A stretch of DNA of 64,000 nt from Micromonospora wenchangensis (GCF_002210435.1 NZ_MZMV01000026.1:34307-98306); one strand, 5' to 3'. Positions 7,576 to 16,976 are shown, counted from the stretch's first letter. Numbers and translations are program-made. The notes: a model not told the origin generated them from the letters alone.

Positions 7576-8987
7576 GCGTAGAGCTTCATCGGGGTGTACT
7601 TGCGCCGCGGGAAGATCTTGTCGATCTGGGCGGTGGTCAGCCCGAACCGGCCCTGCGCCACCGCGCCGTAGACGTCGAACATATTGTTGTACTCGGGTAC
7701 GTCCCCCGAGTCCAGGTCGCCCAGCCCGTCCCAGCGGCCCAGCAGCGAGCCGGCGAGCTTACGCCCGGACAGGATGGTGACCACCCCGCCGTGGCCGTGG
7801 TCGGTGCCGCCGCCGTTGGAGGCGACCCGGCGGCCGAACTCGCTGGACACCATGATGGTGACGTCGGCGGCCCGGTCACCCAGGTCGGTGAGGAACGCCG
7901 CCATCGCCTTCGCCAGCTCACCGAGGCGGCGGTGGAGCTGGCCGCCGGAGCGGGTGCCCTGGTTCTCGTGGGTGTCGTAGCCGCCCATCCCGACCGTGGC
8001 GACCCGGACGTTCGCCCCGCCCTTGATGAGCTGGGCGAGCTGCCCGAAGGCGTACCCGACGCCCTCGTACGTGACGCCCTGCGCCGGCTGGTACGGCTTG
8101 GCGGCGAGCTGCTGGGCGGTGGACAGCGCACCCATCCCCTCGATCACCGCCTCCTCGACCGGGTGGTTGATGCCGGTGAACAGGCCCCGGATCGCCTTCT
8201 CGGTGGCCGCCCGGTAGCGGTCGTCGCCGTTGAGCCGCAGCGAGCCGACGCTGTTGAGCGACAACGCGCCGTTGGTGCCGACCAGCGAGCGGGGCAGGGT
8301 GCTGCCGATGCCGACGCTGCGGAACGCGGTGCCCTTGCCGAGGGAGTCGACGAGGCTGTCCAGCCAGCCCCGGCCACCGGTCTCGCTGGGCAGGCCACCG
8401 AGGTTGCAGGCGTCGGCGGCCTGGAAGTGGCTGCGGGACAGCCGCTCGTCGGAGACCGCCGGGACGAACCCGAGCTGACCGGCCTTCAGCCACTTCTCCA
8501 GCGGGGCGAACGCGCTGGTCAGCTTGAAGCCCCGGCCCAGGGCCAGCGAGTCGCCGCCGAGCAGCAGGTCGGGGCGGGCCTTGGCGAGCACCGGGTCGTC
8601 GGCGGGGGCGACCAGGCTCAGCCCGTCCAGCCCGCCGTAGAGGAAGACGTGGATCAGGGTGCCGGTCTTCGTCGCCGCGAACGACGCGGAGGTGGTGACG
8701 AACTGGGCGGTGGCCAGGGCGGTGGCGGTGGCGGCGGCACCGGCGACGAACGTCCGCCGGGTCACCCCGCGTCCGTCCTGCTGCGCCTCCTCCAGGTCCT
8801 CCAGCCGGCGGTAGCGGTCGGCCTCGGCGGCGTTCTCGGCGGCGACGATGTCGGCCTCGGCGCGCAGCAGCGCCTGCGCCGGGTCGTCGGCGAGCCGGCG
8901 CAGGTCGGGGCACTCGGGGTGCAGGGGGAACGCGGGCACGGTCTTCTCCATCGGGTGCGTCACCGGCTTCTCCATCGTCTGCCTCAC
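7572..8987 (-). CDS. Tat-exported DUF1501 protein
   Basis: The 471-aa protein has a twin-arginine signal (TRRTFVAGAAATATALA, residues 76-92) preceded by an unusually long 75-residue N-terminal region. The mature part matches the DUF1501 family, related to sulfatase/phosphatase-fold proteins: VFLYGGLDGLS near its start, SHFQA, GGYDTHENQ and SSEFGRR, with a late GTDHGHGG histidine cluster. A GTG at 8987 overlaps the DUF1800 stop as GTGA; the ATG at 8975 behind GTGAGG is an equally good start. DUF1501 and DUF1800 genes commonly pair, and their biochemical function is unknown. Confidence 0.9.
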   Translation of the reverse strand: MRQTMEKPVTHPMEKTVPAFPLHPECPDLRRLADDPAQALLRAEADIVAAENAAEADRYRRLEDLEEAQQDGRGVTRRTFVAGAAATATALATAQFVTTSASFAATKTGTLIHVFLYGGLDGLSLVAPADDPVLAKARPDLLLGGDSLALGRGFKLTSAFAPLEKWLKAGQLGFVPAVSDERLSRSHFQAADACNLGGLPSETGGRGWLDSLVDSLGKGTAFRSVGIGSTLPRSLVGTNGALSLNSVGSLRLNGDDRYRAATEKAIRGLFTGINHPVEEAVIEGMGALSTAQQLAAKPYQPAQGVTYEGVGYAFGQLAQLIKGGANVRVATVGMGGYDTHENQGTRSGGQLHRRLGELAKAMAAFLTDLGDRAADVTIMVSSEFGRRVASNGGGTDHGHGGVVTILSGRKLAGSLLGRWDGLGDLDSGDVPEYNNMFDVYGAVAQGRFGLTTAQIDKIFPRRKYTPMKLYA

Positions 8988-10960
8988 CGCAGGTGGTGCT
9001 GGGGGGACGCGAGGATCGCCCGCGCGACGGCGGCGATCGCCCCGTCGAACGTGGCGTCGACCCTGGCGGTGGCGGACACGCCGGCCACGCCGAGGATCAG
9101 GTTCCGCTCCCGCGTCGACAGCTTCTGGTGCACCAGCCGCTGGGCCAACGCGTCCACGTACGCCCCGGCGGTGGCCGGCGGCCTGGCCACCAGCTTCTCC
9201 GGCCTGGTGTAGGTGAACTGGGTGCGGTTGCCGGCGATCAGGTCGGCGGCCTCGTTCCAGCCGTTGACCATCGTGCCGGCCGACGTCCAGGCAACGTAGA
9301 CGTCGGGGTAGCCGTCGGGGGTGGGCTGGCCCATCGGGTACTGGCCCAGCTCGCGCAGCTTGTCGTGGATCTGGCGCAGCCCCTGGGCGAACGCGGTGCG
9401 TTTGCTGTCGCCCTGCCGGAAGCCCGGCCCGGCCTGCGGCCCGACGCCGAGCGTCCGGTACGTGGCGACCAGGTACTCCATCGGCCGGCGCACCTTCTGC
9501 CCGACCGCCGCCCAGAACTCCGAGGAGCTGAACAGCGACATCAGCAGCGGCTTCACCGAGCCCTTGTTGACCGTGTAGATCTGGGCGAGCCGGTCCACCA
9601 GGGACTTCGGCGGGGTGTCCGAGACGAACCGGGTGGCCAGGCTGCGGGCCACGTACCTGGCGGTCGACGGGTGCAGCGCGATGTAGGTGATGTACGCGTC
9701 GATGACCTGGTCGGCCTTCTTCGGGTCGGTCGAGTCGTTGGGGTGGCTGAAGCCGAGGATCTTCACCTTGCCCCGGTAGTGCCGGTCGTGGCGGAAGACG
9801 TACCTGCCGTCGTCGACGCCCCGGCCGGTCTGGAGCAGGGCGGCCTGCCGGACGTCCTTCTCGGTGTAGCCGCCGTCGACCCCGACCGAGTACAGCTCCA
9901 GGTTCTCCCGGGCCAGGTTCTCGTTGACCGCGTCGGCCCGGGAGTCGTTCTGGTTGAGGTAGAGCAGCAGCGCCGGGTGCTTGTTCGCCGCCACCAGCAT
10001 GTCCGGGTAGCTGCCCATGGCGTGCTTGCGGACCACGTCCCGGTCGAACGAGTTCCGGTACGCCTCACCCCCGTCGAAGTCCGCCGCGACGTGCAGGAAG
10101 TCGTTCCAGAAGTCGACCATCACCTCGTAGAGCTGCCGCTCCGACCAGATCTGCCGGGCCAGCGTGCCGTCGACCATCTCCTTCTCCGGCTGCGCGCCCC
10201 GCTCGTTGAGCTGCTCCCGCTGGTCGCGTACCTGCTGGCTGCTCAGGGCGAGGGTGGGCAGCTCGGCGAGCTTCAGCTCGGCGGGGCTCGGCGCGATCTT
10301 CTCCGGGTCGAGCTGCCGGCGCACCCAGGCGTCGATGCCCATCCGCCTGATGTCGGCGAGCACCTTCGGGGTGGCCCCGAAGGTGGCCCGGCTGGCCAGG
10401 TGCCGGACGGGGTCCTTGGCCAGCACGGTCTTCACCGTCACCGGGGTGCGCGCGGCCGCGTCGGCCGGGCCGGAGAAGGTACGCCCACCACTGGGCGAGT
10501 TCTTCTTCAGCGCCGCACCGGCCCGGGAGCCCATGTAGCTCTCGTTCTGCTCGGTGTAGGTGCGTACCGTGCTGGGCTGCTGGCCGCTGGGGCGGGCCGG
10601 CGTGCCGTCGGTGACGGTCGCGCCGGTGGCGTCCCCGGCGGCGGCGTCGCCGAACAGGCCGCGCACCTGGGGGCTCATCGCCAGCGCCGCGCCGCCGGCC
10701 ACCACGGCGGCGGTGCCGCCCAGCGCGACCAGGGCGCGCCGCCGGCCGACCCGGTCCCGGCCGTCGCCGTCGTCGTCCAGGTGGGGCAGTCCGGTGCCGG
10801 CCGGCTGGTGGAACGCCTGCCGACCCAGCCCCTCGGGCCCCACCCACTGCGGGCCCCGGGACACCGGCGGCGGCCCGTACGGCGCGGCCGGGACCTCGTA
10901 CCCCGGGGTGTGCCCGCCGGGGGTGTGCGGTCGATGCGGTGGCACATTCTGGTCGGCCAT
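8984..10960 (-). CDS. Exported DUF1800 protein
   Basis: At 658 aa it contains a Pro/Gly-rich N-terminal stretch (1-70), a twin-arginine-like signal (GRRRALVALGGTAAVVAGG, about 72-90), and the DUF1800 domain (about 170-650). That domain opens with HLASRATFGATPKVL and includes NDFLHVAADF, NENLARENLELYSVGVDGGY and YYL-type helices ending near LSTRERNLILGV. The ATG at 10960 opens the first gene of a five-gene operon; longer reading upstream gives an unlikely proline-rich leader. The long cytoplasmic tail ahead of the signal is unusual for an exported protein. Function is unknown. Confidence 0.9.
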   Translation of the reverse strand: MADQNVPPHRPHTPGGHTPGYEVPAAPYGPPPVSRGPQWVGPEGLGRQAFHQPAGTGLPHLDDDGDGRDRVGRRRALVALGGTAAVVAGGAALAMSPQVRGLFGDAAAGDATGATVTDGTPARPSGQQPSTVRTYTEQNESYMGSRAGAALKKNSPSGGRTFSGPADAAARTPVTVKTVLAKDPVRHLASRATFGATPKVLADIRRMGIDAWVRRQLDPEKIAPSPAELKLAELPTLALSSQQVRDQREQLNERGAQPEKEMVDGTLARQIWSERQLYEVMVDFWNDFLHVAADFDGGEAYRNSFDRDVVRKHAMGSYPDMLVAANKHPALLLYLNQNDSRADAVNENLARENLELYSVGVDGGYTEKDVRQAALLQTGRGVDDGRYVFRHDRHYRGKVKILGFSHPNDSTDPKKADQVIDAYITYIALHPSTARYVARSLATRFVSDTPPKSLVDRLAQIYTVNKGSVKPLLMSLFSSSEFWAAVGQKVRRPMEYLVATYRTLGVGPQAGPGFRQGDSKRTAFAQGLRQIHDKLRELGQYPMGQPTPDGYPDVYVAWTSAGTMVNGWNEAADLIAGNRTQFTYTRPEKLVARPPATAGAYVDALAQRLVHQKLSTRERNLILGVAGVSATARVDATFDGAIAAVARAILASPQHHLR

Positions 10961-11458
10961 GTACCGGTCCCGTTTTCTTTCGATGCGCCGTACCGCTGCG
11001 ACCGGGGGGCGGGGCGGAGGGTGCGGCGGCGGCTGCCGGAGGAGTTGCCACGGGAAGGTAGCCAAGGGCTGAGCTGCCGACAAGGCTGGTCACGGCCGTC
11101 GGCGGGGGCACTTAAGGTGCCGCTGTGCGACGGTGCCGGCCGGGTGGTTGCGCCCCGGCCGGGCCGCACCGTCCCCAGCAGGGACGACGTGTCCGGCCGC
11201 GCCCCCGCCGTAACGTTTTGGCGGTACGTGTCACGGGGCGTGGCGTTCACCGGCACAGCGAAACTTAAGCCCCCGGTAAGCCGGCGCTGAGGTGGTCCGC
11301 GCCCACCCGGCCCGGTTTCGGGCGGCCCGTCCCCGGCTGTTCCCGGCCCTGCCCGCCGACGCCGCCCGGGGCCGAAAGTAGCAGCAGGAGCAGGGCGTGA
11401 CCGGCCGCCGCAGCGGGTAAGCCGCCGAACCGCTGAAGCCTGAGGGGAAGGCACCGCC
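10961..11458. promoter_or_regulatory. Divergent intergenic region upstream of the DUF1800 operon and the DUF3040 gene
   Basis: No gene is supported in these 498 bases. The part around 11200-11290 is locally AT-richer (TAACGTTTTGG, GAAACTTAAG) and is the best place for divergent promoters, but I could not assign -35/-10 boxes with confidence. Confidence 0.4.
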
Positions 11459-11716
11459 ATGCTCAGCAAAGAGGATCAGCGCAGGTTCGAACAGATCACC
11501 CGGCAGCTCCGGGAGAGCGATCCGAAGTTCTTCGCACGACTCGACCATCGGATCCGGGCCCGACGCGGGCGCTGGTTGATGCTGCTGACGGTCATCCTGT
11601 GGGCGTCGCTGCCCGCGATGACCGTCCTGGCCGGACGGACGGCGGGCGCGGCGTGCGTCGTCGTCCTCGCGGCCAACACCGGCCTGATGTGGCACTTCCG
11701 GCACCGCTGGCGCTGA
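11459..11716 (+). CDS. DUF3040 small membrane protein
   Basis: The 85-aa product is a typical DUF3040 protein: an acidic/basic N-terminal helix (LSKEDQRRFEQITRQL), then two closely spaced membrane helices (about 40-57 and 61-78) and a basic tail. The start is preceded by GAGGGGAAGG. DUF3040 proteins are widespread in actinobacteria and of unknown function. This gene stands alone, divergent from the DUF1800 operon and convergent with the SWIM gene. Confidence 0.85.
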   Translation: MLSKEDQRRFEQITRQLRESDPKFFARLDHRIRARRGRWLMLLTVILWASLPAMTVLAGRTAGAACVVVLAANTGLMWHFRHRWR

Positions 11717-11821
11717 CCCGCGTGGCCATGACCGGCACCAGGGGTCGCGATGCTGCGGCACCGCAGCGACGGGGCACCCCGGCATCGCCCCGCTGGTGTC
11801 GATCATGACCCGCGCGCCGGG

Positions 11822-12829
11822 TCAGCCCGGGTCGAACGCCCGGTAGGCCCGGCGCAGGCGTTCCAGCAGGCCGGGGCCGCCGATCGCCGCCGCGGGTGAG
11901 CCGAGCTGCCGCAGCAGCAGCTCCGGGCCGGTGGCCAGGACGGGCGGCCGGTCCGGCAGCGGCACCGGCGACACCCAGAACCGGTCCACCGTCCCGGTGA
12001 GCGGCACGTCGGGCAGGTCGGCGAGCACCCGGGCCGACCCCGCCGCGGCGGCCCGCGCACCGTCCACGACCGACGGCACGCGGGCCGGCGTCCGGTCGGA
12101 CGTGCCGGCAACCTGCCCGACGTCGGAGGGCGTCCGGTCGGACGGTCCGGTGGCCCGCCCGGCGTCGGCGGACCCGCCGACCGGCGTGCCGTCGGTGCCG
12201 TGGGGCGACCCGACCGCGTCGGCGCGGAGCGCGCGCAACCGGCCGAGCAACGCGTCACGGCTGCGGCCCCGCCAGTGCAGCAACTGGAACGGGTCGGCGT
12301 CGAACGCCTCGGCGAGCAGGTAGAACGTCGCCGCGAGGTGCTTGCACGGCACCGCGACGTCGGGGCAGCCGCAGCGCTGGGTCAGCTCCCCCACCGACCG
12401 GGGGAACAGGGGCGCGCCCGCGGCGGCGAACAGCTCCTCCAACTCGGCCGGCAGGTCACCGGCGAGCAGTCGGGCGCTGAAGAACGCCTGCCCGGCCAGC
12501 TCCCGTTCGACACGGTCCCAGAGCACGTCCGGAAACGGCGGCAGGGCGATGGTCACCGGGTAGGGCCGGGGCCGGGAACCCTGCACGCTCGCCTCGACCC
12601 GCCCGGGTGACACGTCGAGCCGGAGCACCTGACCCCGGCGCGCGTACGCCCGGCCCCGGGTGAGCCGGGTGCCCAGCGCGAACGACTCCAGCACCTCCAG
12701 GAACCGCCGGGACCACCAGGAGACCCCGATCGCGCCCCGGGTACTGCGCGCCTTCAACCCGCCGTCGACCCGGCGCGGCGGCCCGAACCCGGCGAACGGG
12801 CCCTCCGCCCCGGCACCCCGGGGGCTCAC
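11822..12829 (-). CDS. SWIM zinc-finger protein
   Basis: The 335-aa protein has a SWIM finger near the middle with the CxCx6CxH pattern (CGCPDVAVPCKH), preceded by an alpha/beta segment (FLEVLESFALGTRLTRGRAY) seen in helicase-linked SWIM proteins. A region of about 60 residues after the finger is low-complexity, with repeated SDRTP and PSDVGQ-like words. The GTG at 12829 overlaps the helicase stop as GTGA, which fixes the start. Translational coupling to the SNF2 helicase implies they act together on DNA or a DNA-protein complex; the role is unproven. Confidence 0.9.
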   Translation of the reverse strand: MSPRGAGAEGPFAGFGPPRRVDGGLKARSTRGAIGVSWWSRRFLEVLESFALGTRLTRGRAYARRGQVLRLDVSPGRVEASVQGSRPRPYPVTIALPPFPDVLWDRVERELAGQAFFSARLLAGDLPAELEELFAAAGAPLFPRSVGELTQRCGCPDVAVPCKHLAATFYLLAEAFDADPFQLLHWRGRSRDALLGRLRALRADAVGSPHGTDGTPVGGSADAGRATGPSDRTPSDVGQVAGTSDRTPARVPSVVDGARAAAAGSARVLADLPDVPLTGTVDRFWVSPVPLPDRPPVLATGPELLLRQLGSPAAAIGGPGLLERLRRAYRAFDPG

Positions 12830-15800
12830 TCGACCACCGCCCCGGCGTCCAGGGAGAACAGCTCCCGTAGCTGTCCGGTGGACAGCTCGGTCACCCACTG
12901 CTCGCCGCTGCCCACCACGGACGCGGCCAACCCCCGCTTGTCGGCGATCATCGCGGCCACCTTCTCCTCGACGGTGCCGGCGCAGACGAACTTGCGGACC
13001 TGCACCCGCCGCCGCTGGCCGATCCGGAACGCCCGGTCGGTGGCCTGGTCCTCCACCGCCGGGTTCCACCACCTGTCGACGTGCACCACGTGGTTGGCGG
13101 CGGTCAGGGTCAGCCCGGTGCCGCCCGCCTTGAGGGAGAGCACGAACAGGGCCGGGCCGTCCGGGGACTGGAACCGGGTGACCAGGTCGTCCCGGTCGGA
13201 CTTGCCGACCCCGCCGTGCAGGTAGAGCACCTCCCGGCCGAAGCGCGCCGACAGGTGGCCGCGCAGCAGCGCGCCGAACTCGGCGTACTGGGTGAACAGC
13301 AGGGCCTTCTCGCCGGCCGCGAGCACCTCGTCGACGATCTCCTCCAGCCGTTGCAGCTTGCCGGAACGGCCGGCCAGCGGGGAACCGTCGTGCAGCAGTT
13401 GGGCGGGATGGTTGCAGACCTGCTTGAGCCGGGTCATCGTGGCCAGCACCAGGCCCCGGCGTTCCATCCCGTCGCTCGCCTCGATCCTCGCCAGCATCTC
13501 GTCCACGATCGCCCGGTAGAGCGACGCCTGCTCGGCGGTGAGGTTGCAGACCACCTCCATCTCCAGCTTCTCCGGCAGGTCGCTGATGATCGAGGAGTCG
13601 GTCTTGAGCCGCCGCAGCACGAACGGGCCGGTGACCCGGCGCAACCGGGCCGCCGCCTCGGCGTCGCCGTGCCGCTCGATCGGCACCGCGTACGACTGCC
13701 GGAAACTGCTGGCCGGGCCGAGCAGGCCGGGATTGGCGAACTGCATGATCGACCACAGGTCGGCCAGCCGGTTCTCCACAGGCGTGCCGGTGACCGCGAT
13801 CCGGTGCCGGGCGGGCAGCGCCCGGACCGCCTCGGCCTGCCGGGTGGCCGCGTTCTTGATCGCCTGGGCCTCGTCGACCACCACCCGGTGCCAGCCGACC
13901 GACGCCAGCGCGACCGCGTCCCGCGCGGCCACCGCGTACGTGGTGAGCACCAGGTCGGCGGCGTGCACGGCCTGTTCGAACGTGTCGTCCCGGGCCCGGT
14001 CCGCGCCGTGGTGCACGTGCACCCGCAGGCCGGGGGTGAACCGGGCCGCCTCCCGCTGCCAGTTGCCGACCAGCGACATCGGACAGACCAGCAGGGTCGG
14101 CCCGGCGTCCGGCGGGTCCCCGGCGAACAGGGCCAGCAACTGCACGGTCTTGCCCAGCCCCATGTCGTCGGCGAGCACCCCGCCGAGCCCGAGCGACTGG
14201 AGGAACACCAGCCAGGCCAGGCCGCGCCGCTGGTAGGGCCGCAGGGTGCCCTTGAAGGCCGGCGGCGGGTCCAGCGGGACGAGCCGCCGTTCGGCCTGCC
14301 CGGCCAGCAGGTCACCGAGCGGGCCGTCGGCGGTCACCGCGAGCACCGGCAGGGCGGCCGGGGTCTCCGCCCCGGCCAGCCCCATCCGCAGCAGGTCGGC
14401 GACGGTCAGCTCGCCGGAGGAGCGCAGCAGCCGCAGGCCGGCGGCCAGCCGTTTCGGGTCCAACTCCACCCACCGGCCGCGCAACCGCACCAGCGGGGTC
14501 TTCAACGCGGCCAGGGCGGCCAACTCGTCGGCGTCGACCGTCTCGTCGCCGAGCGCCACCTCCCAGCGGTAGTCGACGAGCGCGTCCAGCCCGAGCGCCC
14601 CGGTCGCGGCGACCGTGCCCGGGGCGGTCCGGCTGCGGGCCTGCAACCGGGCGCCGAGCCGCGCCGCCGGCCGCCGCCACCAGGACGGCAGCAGCACCCC
14701 GAACCCGGCGGCGTGCAGCACCGGCGCACCCTCGCGCAGGAACCGGTGCGCCCCCTCGACGTCCAGCTCCAACTGCTCCGGGGCGGGCGTGCGCAGCGCC
14801 CCGTCCAGCTCCGGCCAGAGCCGCCCGGCCCGGCCCAGCTCGGCCAGCAGGGTCTCCTGCGGGTCGCCGCAGCGGCCGGCGAGCGCGGGCAGCAGCTCCG
14901 GGTGCCGCCAGACGTCACCGGCGGCGACGTGCAGGCCCGGCTCGTCGGCGGCCTGGAGACCGAACTCGACGCGCCACCGTCCACCCTGCCCGACGACGGT
15001 CGACGGGTCGGCCGGCACCACGGTCAGGGTGTCGACGATCTCGTCGTCGGCCGGCTCCACCAGCCGGAAACTCGCCCGGACCGGCCCGCCGACGGCGTCG
15101 CGCTGCCAGTCGGCCAGTTCGGCGCGGAGGGTGGCCAGGCCCTCGGGTTCGGCGGTGAACCGCCGCTGCGGGCCGGTCAGCGCCGCCAGCCACCCGGCGG
15201 TCACCCCGTCGCGCCGACCGCCCCGGAGCAGGTCGACGTCGGCCAGCGCCCGGCGGGCGGCGGCATCGGTGAGCAGGTCCAGCACGTCCGCGACCAGCCC
15301 GCCGACCCCGTCGCGCGGACCGTCCGGGCCGGAACCGGCGGGTGGTGCGTCTCCTTCGCGCTGCGCCGGGGCGGTCGCCTCCTCGGGACCGGGCCGCTCC
15401 CCGGCCGTCCGGCTGGCCCCGGGACGCGGGCGGGCGGGGGGCGACGCGGGGTCGACGGCGGCCCGGACCGCCGGGGGCAGGGCGAGGGCCAGCGACCGGG
15501 CCCAGGCGGCGTCCGCGCCGGTGAGCAGGGGCCGCCACACCGCCCACCCGACCGCCTTCCCCGGAGACCGGGCGTTTAAGCGCCGGTCCGGCGGCCCGTC
15601 CCCGGGCTGCCTCCGCTCCCCCGGCCCGTCCCCGGGCGGGTGGTCGGCCACGCCGGGCAGCAGCCGGCCCCGGGCCACCAGGTCGACCGCGAAACCCGCC
15701 AGCTCGGCGAGGTGCCGCAGGCCGGCCCCCACCACGGCGTCGAGCCCGTCGAGGGTACGCAGCAGGTCGAACGCGTCGTCCGGGGCGTACCGGAGGACGG

Positions 15801-16095
15801 GGGCCCGCCAGGTGGCGAGGGTGACCGGGCCACGGGCCGGTTCCGCGACGGTGGCCGGGACCAGCTCCGGCGAGTGCAGCGGCGCGCCCGCCCGGGTGGG
15901 GAGGGTGAGCGGCACGGTGCCGGCCGGGCGGTCACCGAGCAGCGCGGCCAGGGCGCCCGGGTCGGCGGCGAAGGGGTGGGGGCGTTCGCGCGGGGCGCGG
16001 CCGGGGCGGCGCGGCACCTGCGTCGGCCGGGTCGAATCCTCCGCCCACACCGCCAGACCGGCCCCGACCAGCCACACCCCGTGGACGACCAGCAC
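12826..16095 (-). CDS. SNF2-family DEAD/DEAH-box helicase
   Basis: The 1089-aa protein has an N-terminal bacterial SNF2-associated region (about 1-600) followed by a complete SNF2 ATPase: Walker A DDMGLGKT, the DEAQ box VVDEAQAIKN, TGTPVENRL (motif III region), and a C-terminal helicase lobe with LLFTQY, SLKAGGTGL and RAFRIGQ. It belongs to the RapA/HepA-like bacterial SNF2 group that moves along double-stranded DNA. A Pro/Ala/Gly-rich stretch around residues 220-265 looks like a disordered linker. It is followed with a four-base overlap by its SWIM partner. Confidence 0.94.
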   Translation of the reverse strand: MLVVHGVWLVGAGLAVWAEDSTRPTQVPRRPGRAPRERPHPFAADPGALAALLGDRPAGTVPLTLPTRAGAPLHSPELVPATVAEPARGPVTLATWRAPVLRYAPDDAFDLLRTLDGLDAVVGAGLRHLAELAGFAVDLVARGRLLPGVADHPPGDGPGERRQPGDGPPDRRLNARSPGKAVGWAVWRPLLTGADAAWARSLALALPPAVRAAVDPASPPARPRPGASRTAGERPGPEEATAPAQREGDAPPAGSGPDGPRDGVGGLVADVLDLLTDAAARRALADVDLLRGGRRDGVTAGWLAALTGPQRRFTAEPEGLATLRAELADWQRDAVGGPVRASFRLVEPADDEIVDTLTVVPADPSTVVGQGGRWRVEFGLQAADEPGLHVAAGDVWRHPELLPALAGRCGDPQETLLAELGRAGRLWPELDGALRTPAPEQLELDVEGAHRFLREGAPVLHAAGFGVLLPSWWRRPAARLGARLQARSRTAPGTVAATGALGLDALVDYRWEVALGDETVDADELAALAALKTPLVRLRGRWVELDPKRLAAGLRLLRSSGELTVADLLRMGLAGAETPAALPVLAVTADGPLGDLLAGQAERRLVPLDPPPAFKGTLRPYQRRGLAWLVFLQSLGLGGVLADDMGLGKTVQLLALFAGDPPDAGPTLLVCPMSLVGNWQREAARFTPGLRVHVHHGADRARDDTFEQAVHAADLVLTTYAVAARDAVALASVGWHRVVVDEAQAIKNAATRQAEAVRALPARHRIAVTGTPVENRLADLWSIMQFANPGLLGPASSFRQSYAVPIERHGDAEAAARLRRVTGPFVLRRLKTDSSIISDLPEKLEMEVVCNLTAEQASLYRAIVDEMLARIEASDGMERRGLVLATMTRLKQVCNHPAQLLHDGSPLAGRSGKLQRLEEIVDEVLAAGEKALLFTQYAEFGALLRGHLSARFGREVLYLHGGVGKSDRDDLVTRFQSPDGPALFVLSLKAGGTGLTLTAANHVVHVDRWWNPAVEDQATDRAFRIGQRRRVQVRKFVCAGTVEEKVAAMIADKRGLAASVVGSGEQWVTELSTGQLRELFSLDAGAVVE

Positions 16096-16154
16096 TCGTT
16101 CCCCCTCGTCGACGCCCGGGGTCAGGATAGGCGGCGAGGGCCGGGCCCTGCCGC

Positions 16155-16676
16155 TCAGACCGCGCCGGTGCTGCCGTCGGTCAGCTCACGGAGGATGTCG
16201 GCGTGTCCGGCGTGGCGGGCGGTCTCCTCGATCATGTGCACCATGATCCAGCGCAGCGACACCTCGCCGAGCTGCGGCTGCGCCACGACATGGTCCAGCG
16301 GGAAGCGGGCCGCCACCGCACGGGAACGGGCACAGGCCCGCTCGTAGGCGTCGGCGAGCTGGTCGAGGGTCTCCCCCTCGGTCAGGGCGAAACTGGCCGC
16401 CGCGTCCTCCTCGGAGGTCGGGAAGACGTCACCGGGGGTCGGATCGAGCAGGAAGGGGAACCAGTTCCGCTCGACCAGGGCGAGATGCCGCAGGATGCCG
16501 GCCAGGGTGGTGGCCGACGGCACCAGCCGGCGGGCCGCCTCGGCGTCGCTCAGGCCCCGCGCCTTGCGCAGCACGGTGGCCCGGTGGAAGTCGAGGAACG
16601 CGTCGAGCACCGCCCGCTCGTCGCCGGTGCGGGCCAGCACCGGGGCGAGCGTCGGATCGATCCGGATTTCCGCCAT
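16155..16676 (-). CDS. DinB/DUF664 family protein
   Basis: The 173-aa product fits the DinB four-helix-bundle family (DUF664 branch): AVLDAFLDFHRATVLRKARGLSDAEA near the start, LVERNWFP in the middle and the metal-site histidines in WIMVHMIEETARHAGHADILRE near the end. Members are metal-dependent, and some act with mycothiol as thiol S-transferases. The ATG at 16676 has no Shine-Dalgarno sequence, but TATCGT lies six bases upstream on the minus strand, suggesting a leaderless mRNA. Confidence 0.9.
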   Translation of the reverse strand: MAEIRIDPTLAPVLARTGDERAVLDAFLDFHRATVLRKARGLSDAEAARRLVPSATTLAGILRHLALVERNWFPFLLDPTPGDVFPTSEEDAAASFALTEGETLDQLADAYERACARSRAVAARFPLDHVVAQPQLGEVSLRWIMVHMIEETARHAGHADILRELTDGSTGAV

Positions 16677-16682
16677 CAGCGG

Positions 16683-16688
16683 ACGATA
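16683..16688 (-). promoter_or_regulatory. Putative -10 element for the DinB gene
   Basis: TATCGT on the minus strand fits TANNNT and ends six bases before the ATG, the geometry of a leaderless actinobacterial promoter. No ribosome-binding site is seen. Confidence 0.4.
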
Positions 16689-16778
16689 GCGGTGGCCGTG
16701 CCGTCCCGCTGTCCCCCGGCGAACCCGCCGTCCCCGGCAAACCCTGCGGTCCGGCGGCCGGCTTGGCAGGATGGGCGC

Positions 16779-16976
16779 ATGGCTGCGACGGTACGGATTC
16801 CCCTGGCGGACGGCCCGGCTGACGGCGAGGCGGTCGACGTCGAGCTGGACAGCAACGAGCGTCCTCCGCTGACCCACCACCACCTGGGCCCGCAGGGCCT
16901 GGTCGACGCCCAGATCTACGAGCTGGAGTCCGCCGGCGACCAGTGGCGCTACCGCTGGCGCGGCCCGGCCGTCTGA
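16779..16976 (+). CDS. Small conserved-looking hypothetical protein (65 aa)
   Basis: The reading opens at ATG 16779 behind GGCAGG eight bases upstream and gives a 65-aa acidic peptide: a beta-rich N-terminus (AATVRIPLADG), a His-rich PPLTHHHLG turn and a DQWRYRWRG end. I do not recognise a named family; its composition is protein-like rather than spacer-like. It is divergent from DinB, and its stop codon forms one arm of a palindrome shared with the converging pyruvyl transferase gene. Confidence 0.65.
   Translation: MAATVRIPLADGPADGEAVDVELDSNERPPLTHHHLGPQGLVDAQIYELESAGDQWRYRWRGPAV

Noticed and set aside
8993..11290. Long open frame on the plus strand opposite the DUF1800 gene
   Set aside because: It mirrors the real gene, is rich in Val/Gly/Arg/Gln as antisense frames are at this GC, and shows no domain.
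13081..15579. 832-codon plus-strand frame opposite the SNF2 helicase
   Set aside because: It is antisense to a gene with complete helicase motifs and has the composition of a shadow frame.
11822..16095. DISARM-like defence island
   Set aside because: Only the SNF2 helicase fits; no methylase, PLD or other defence gene is nearby.
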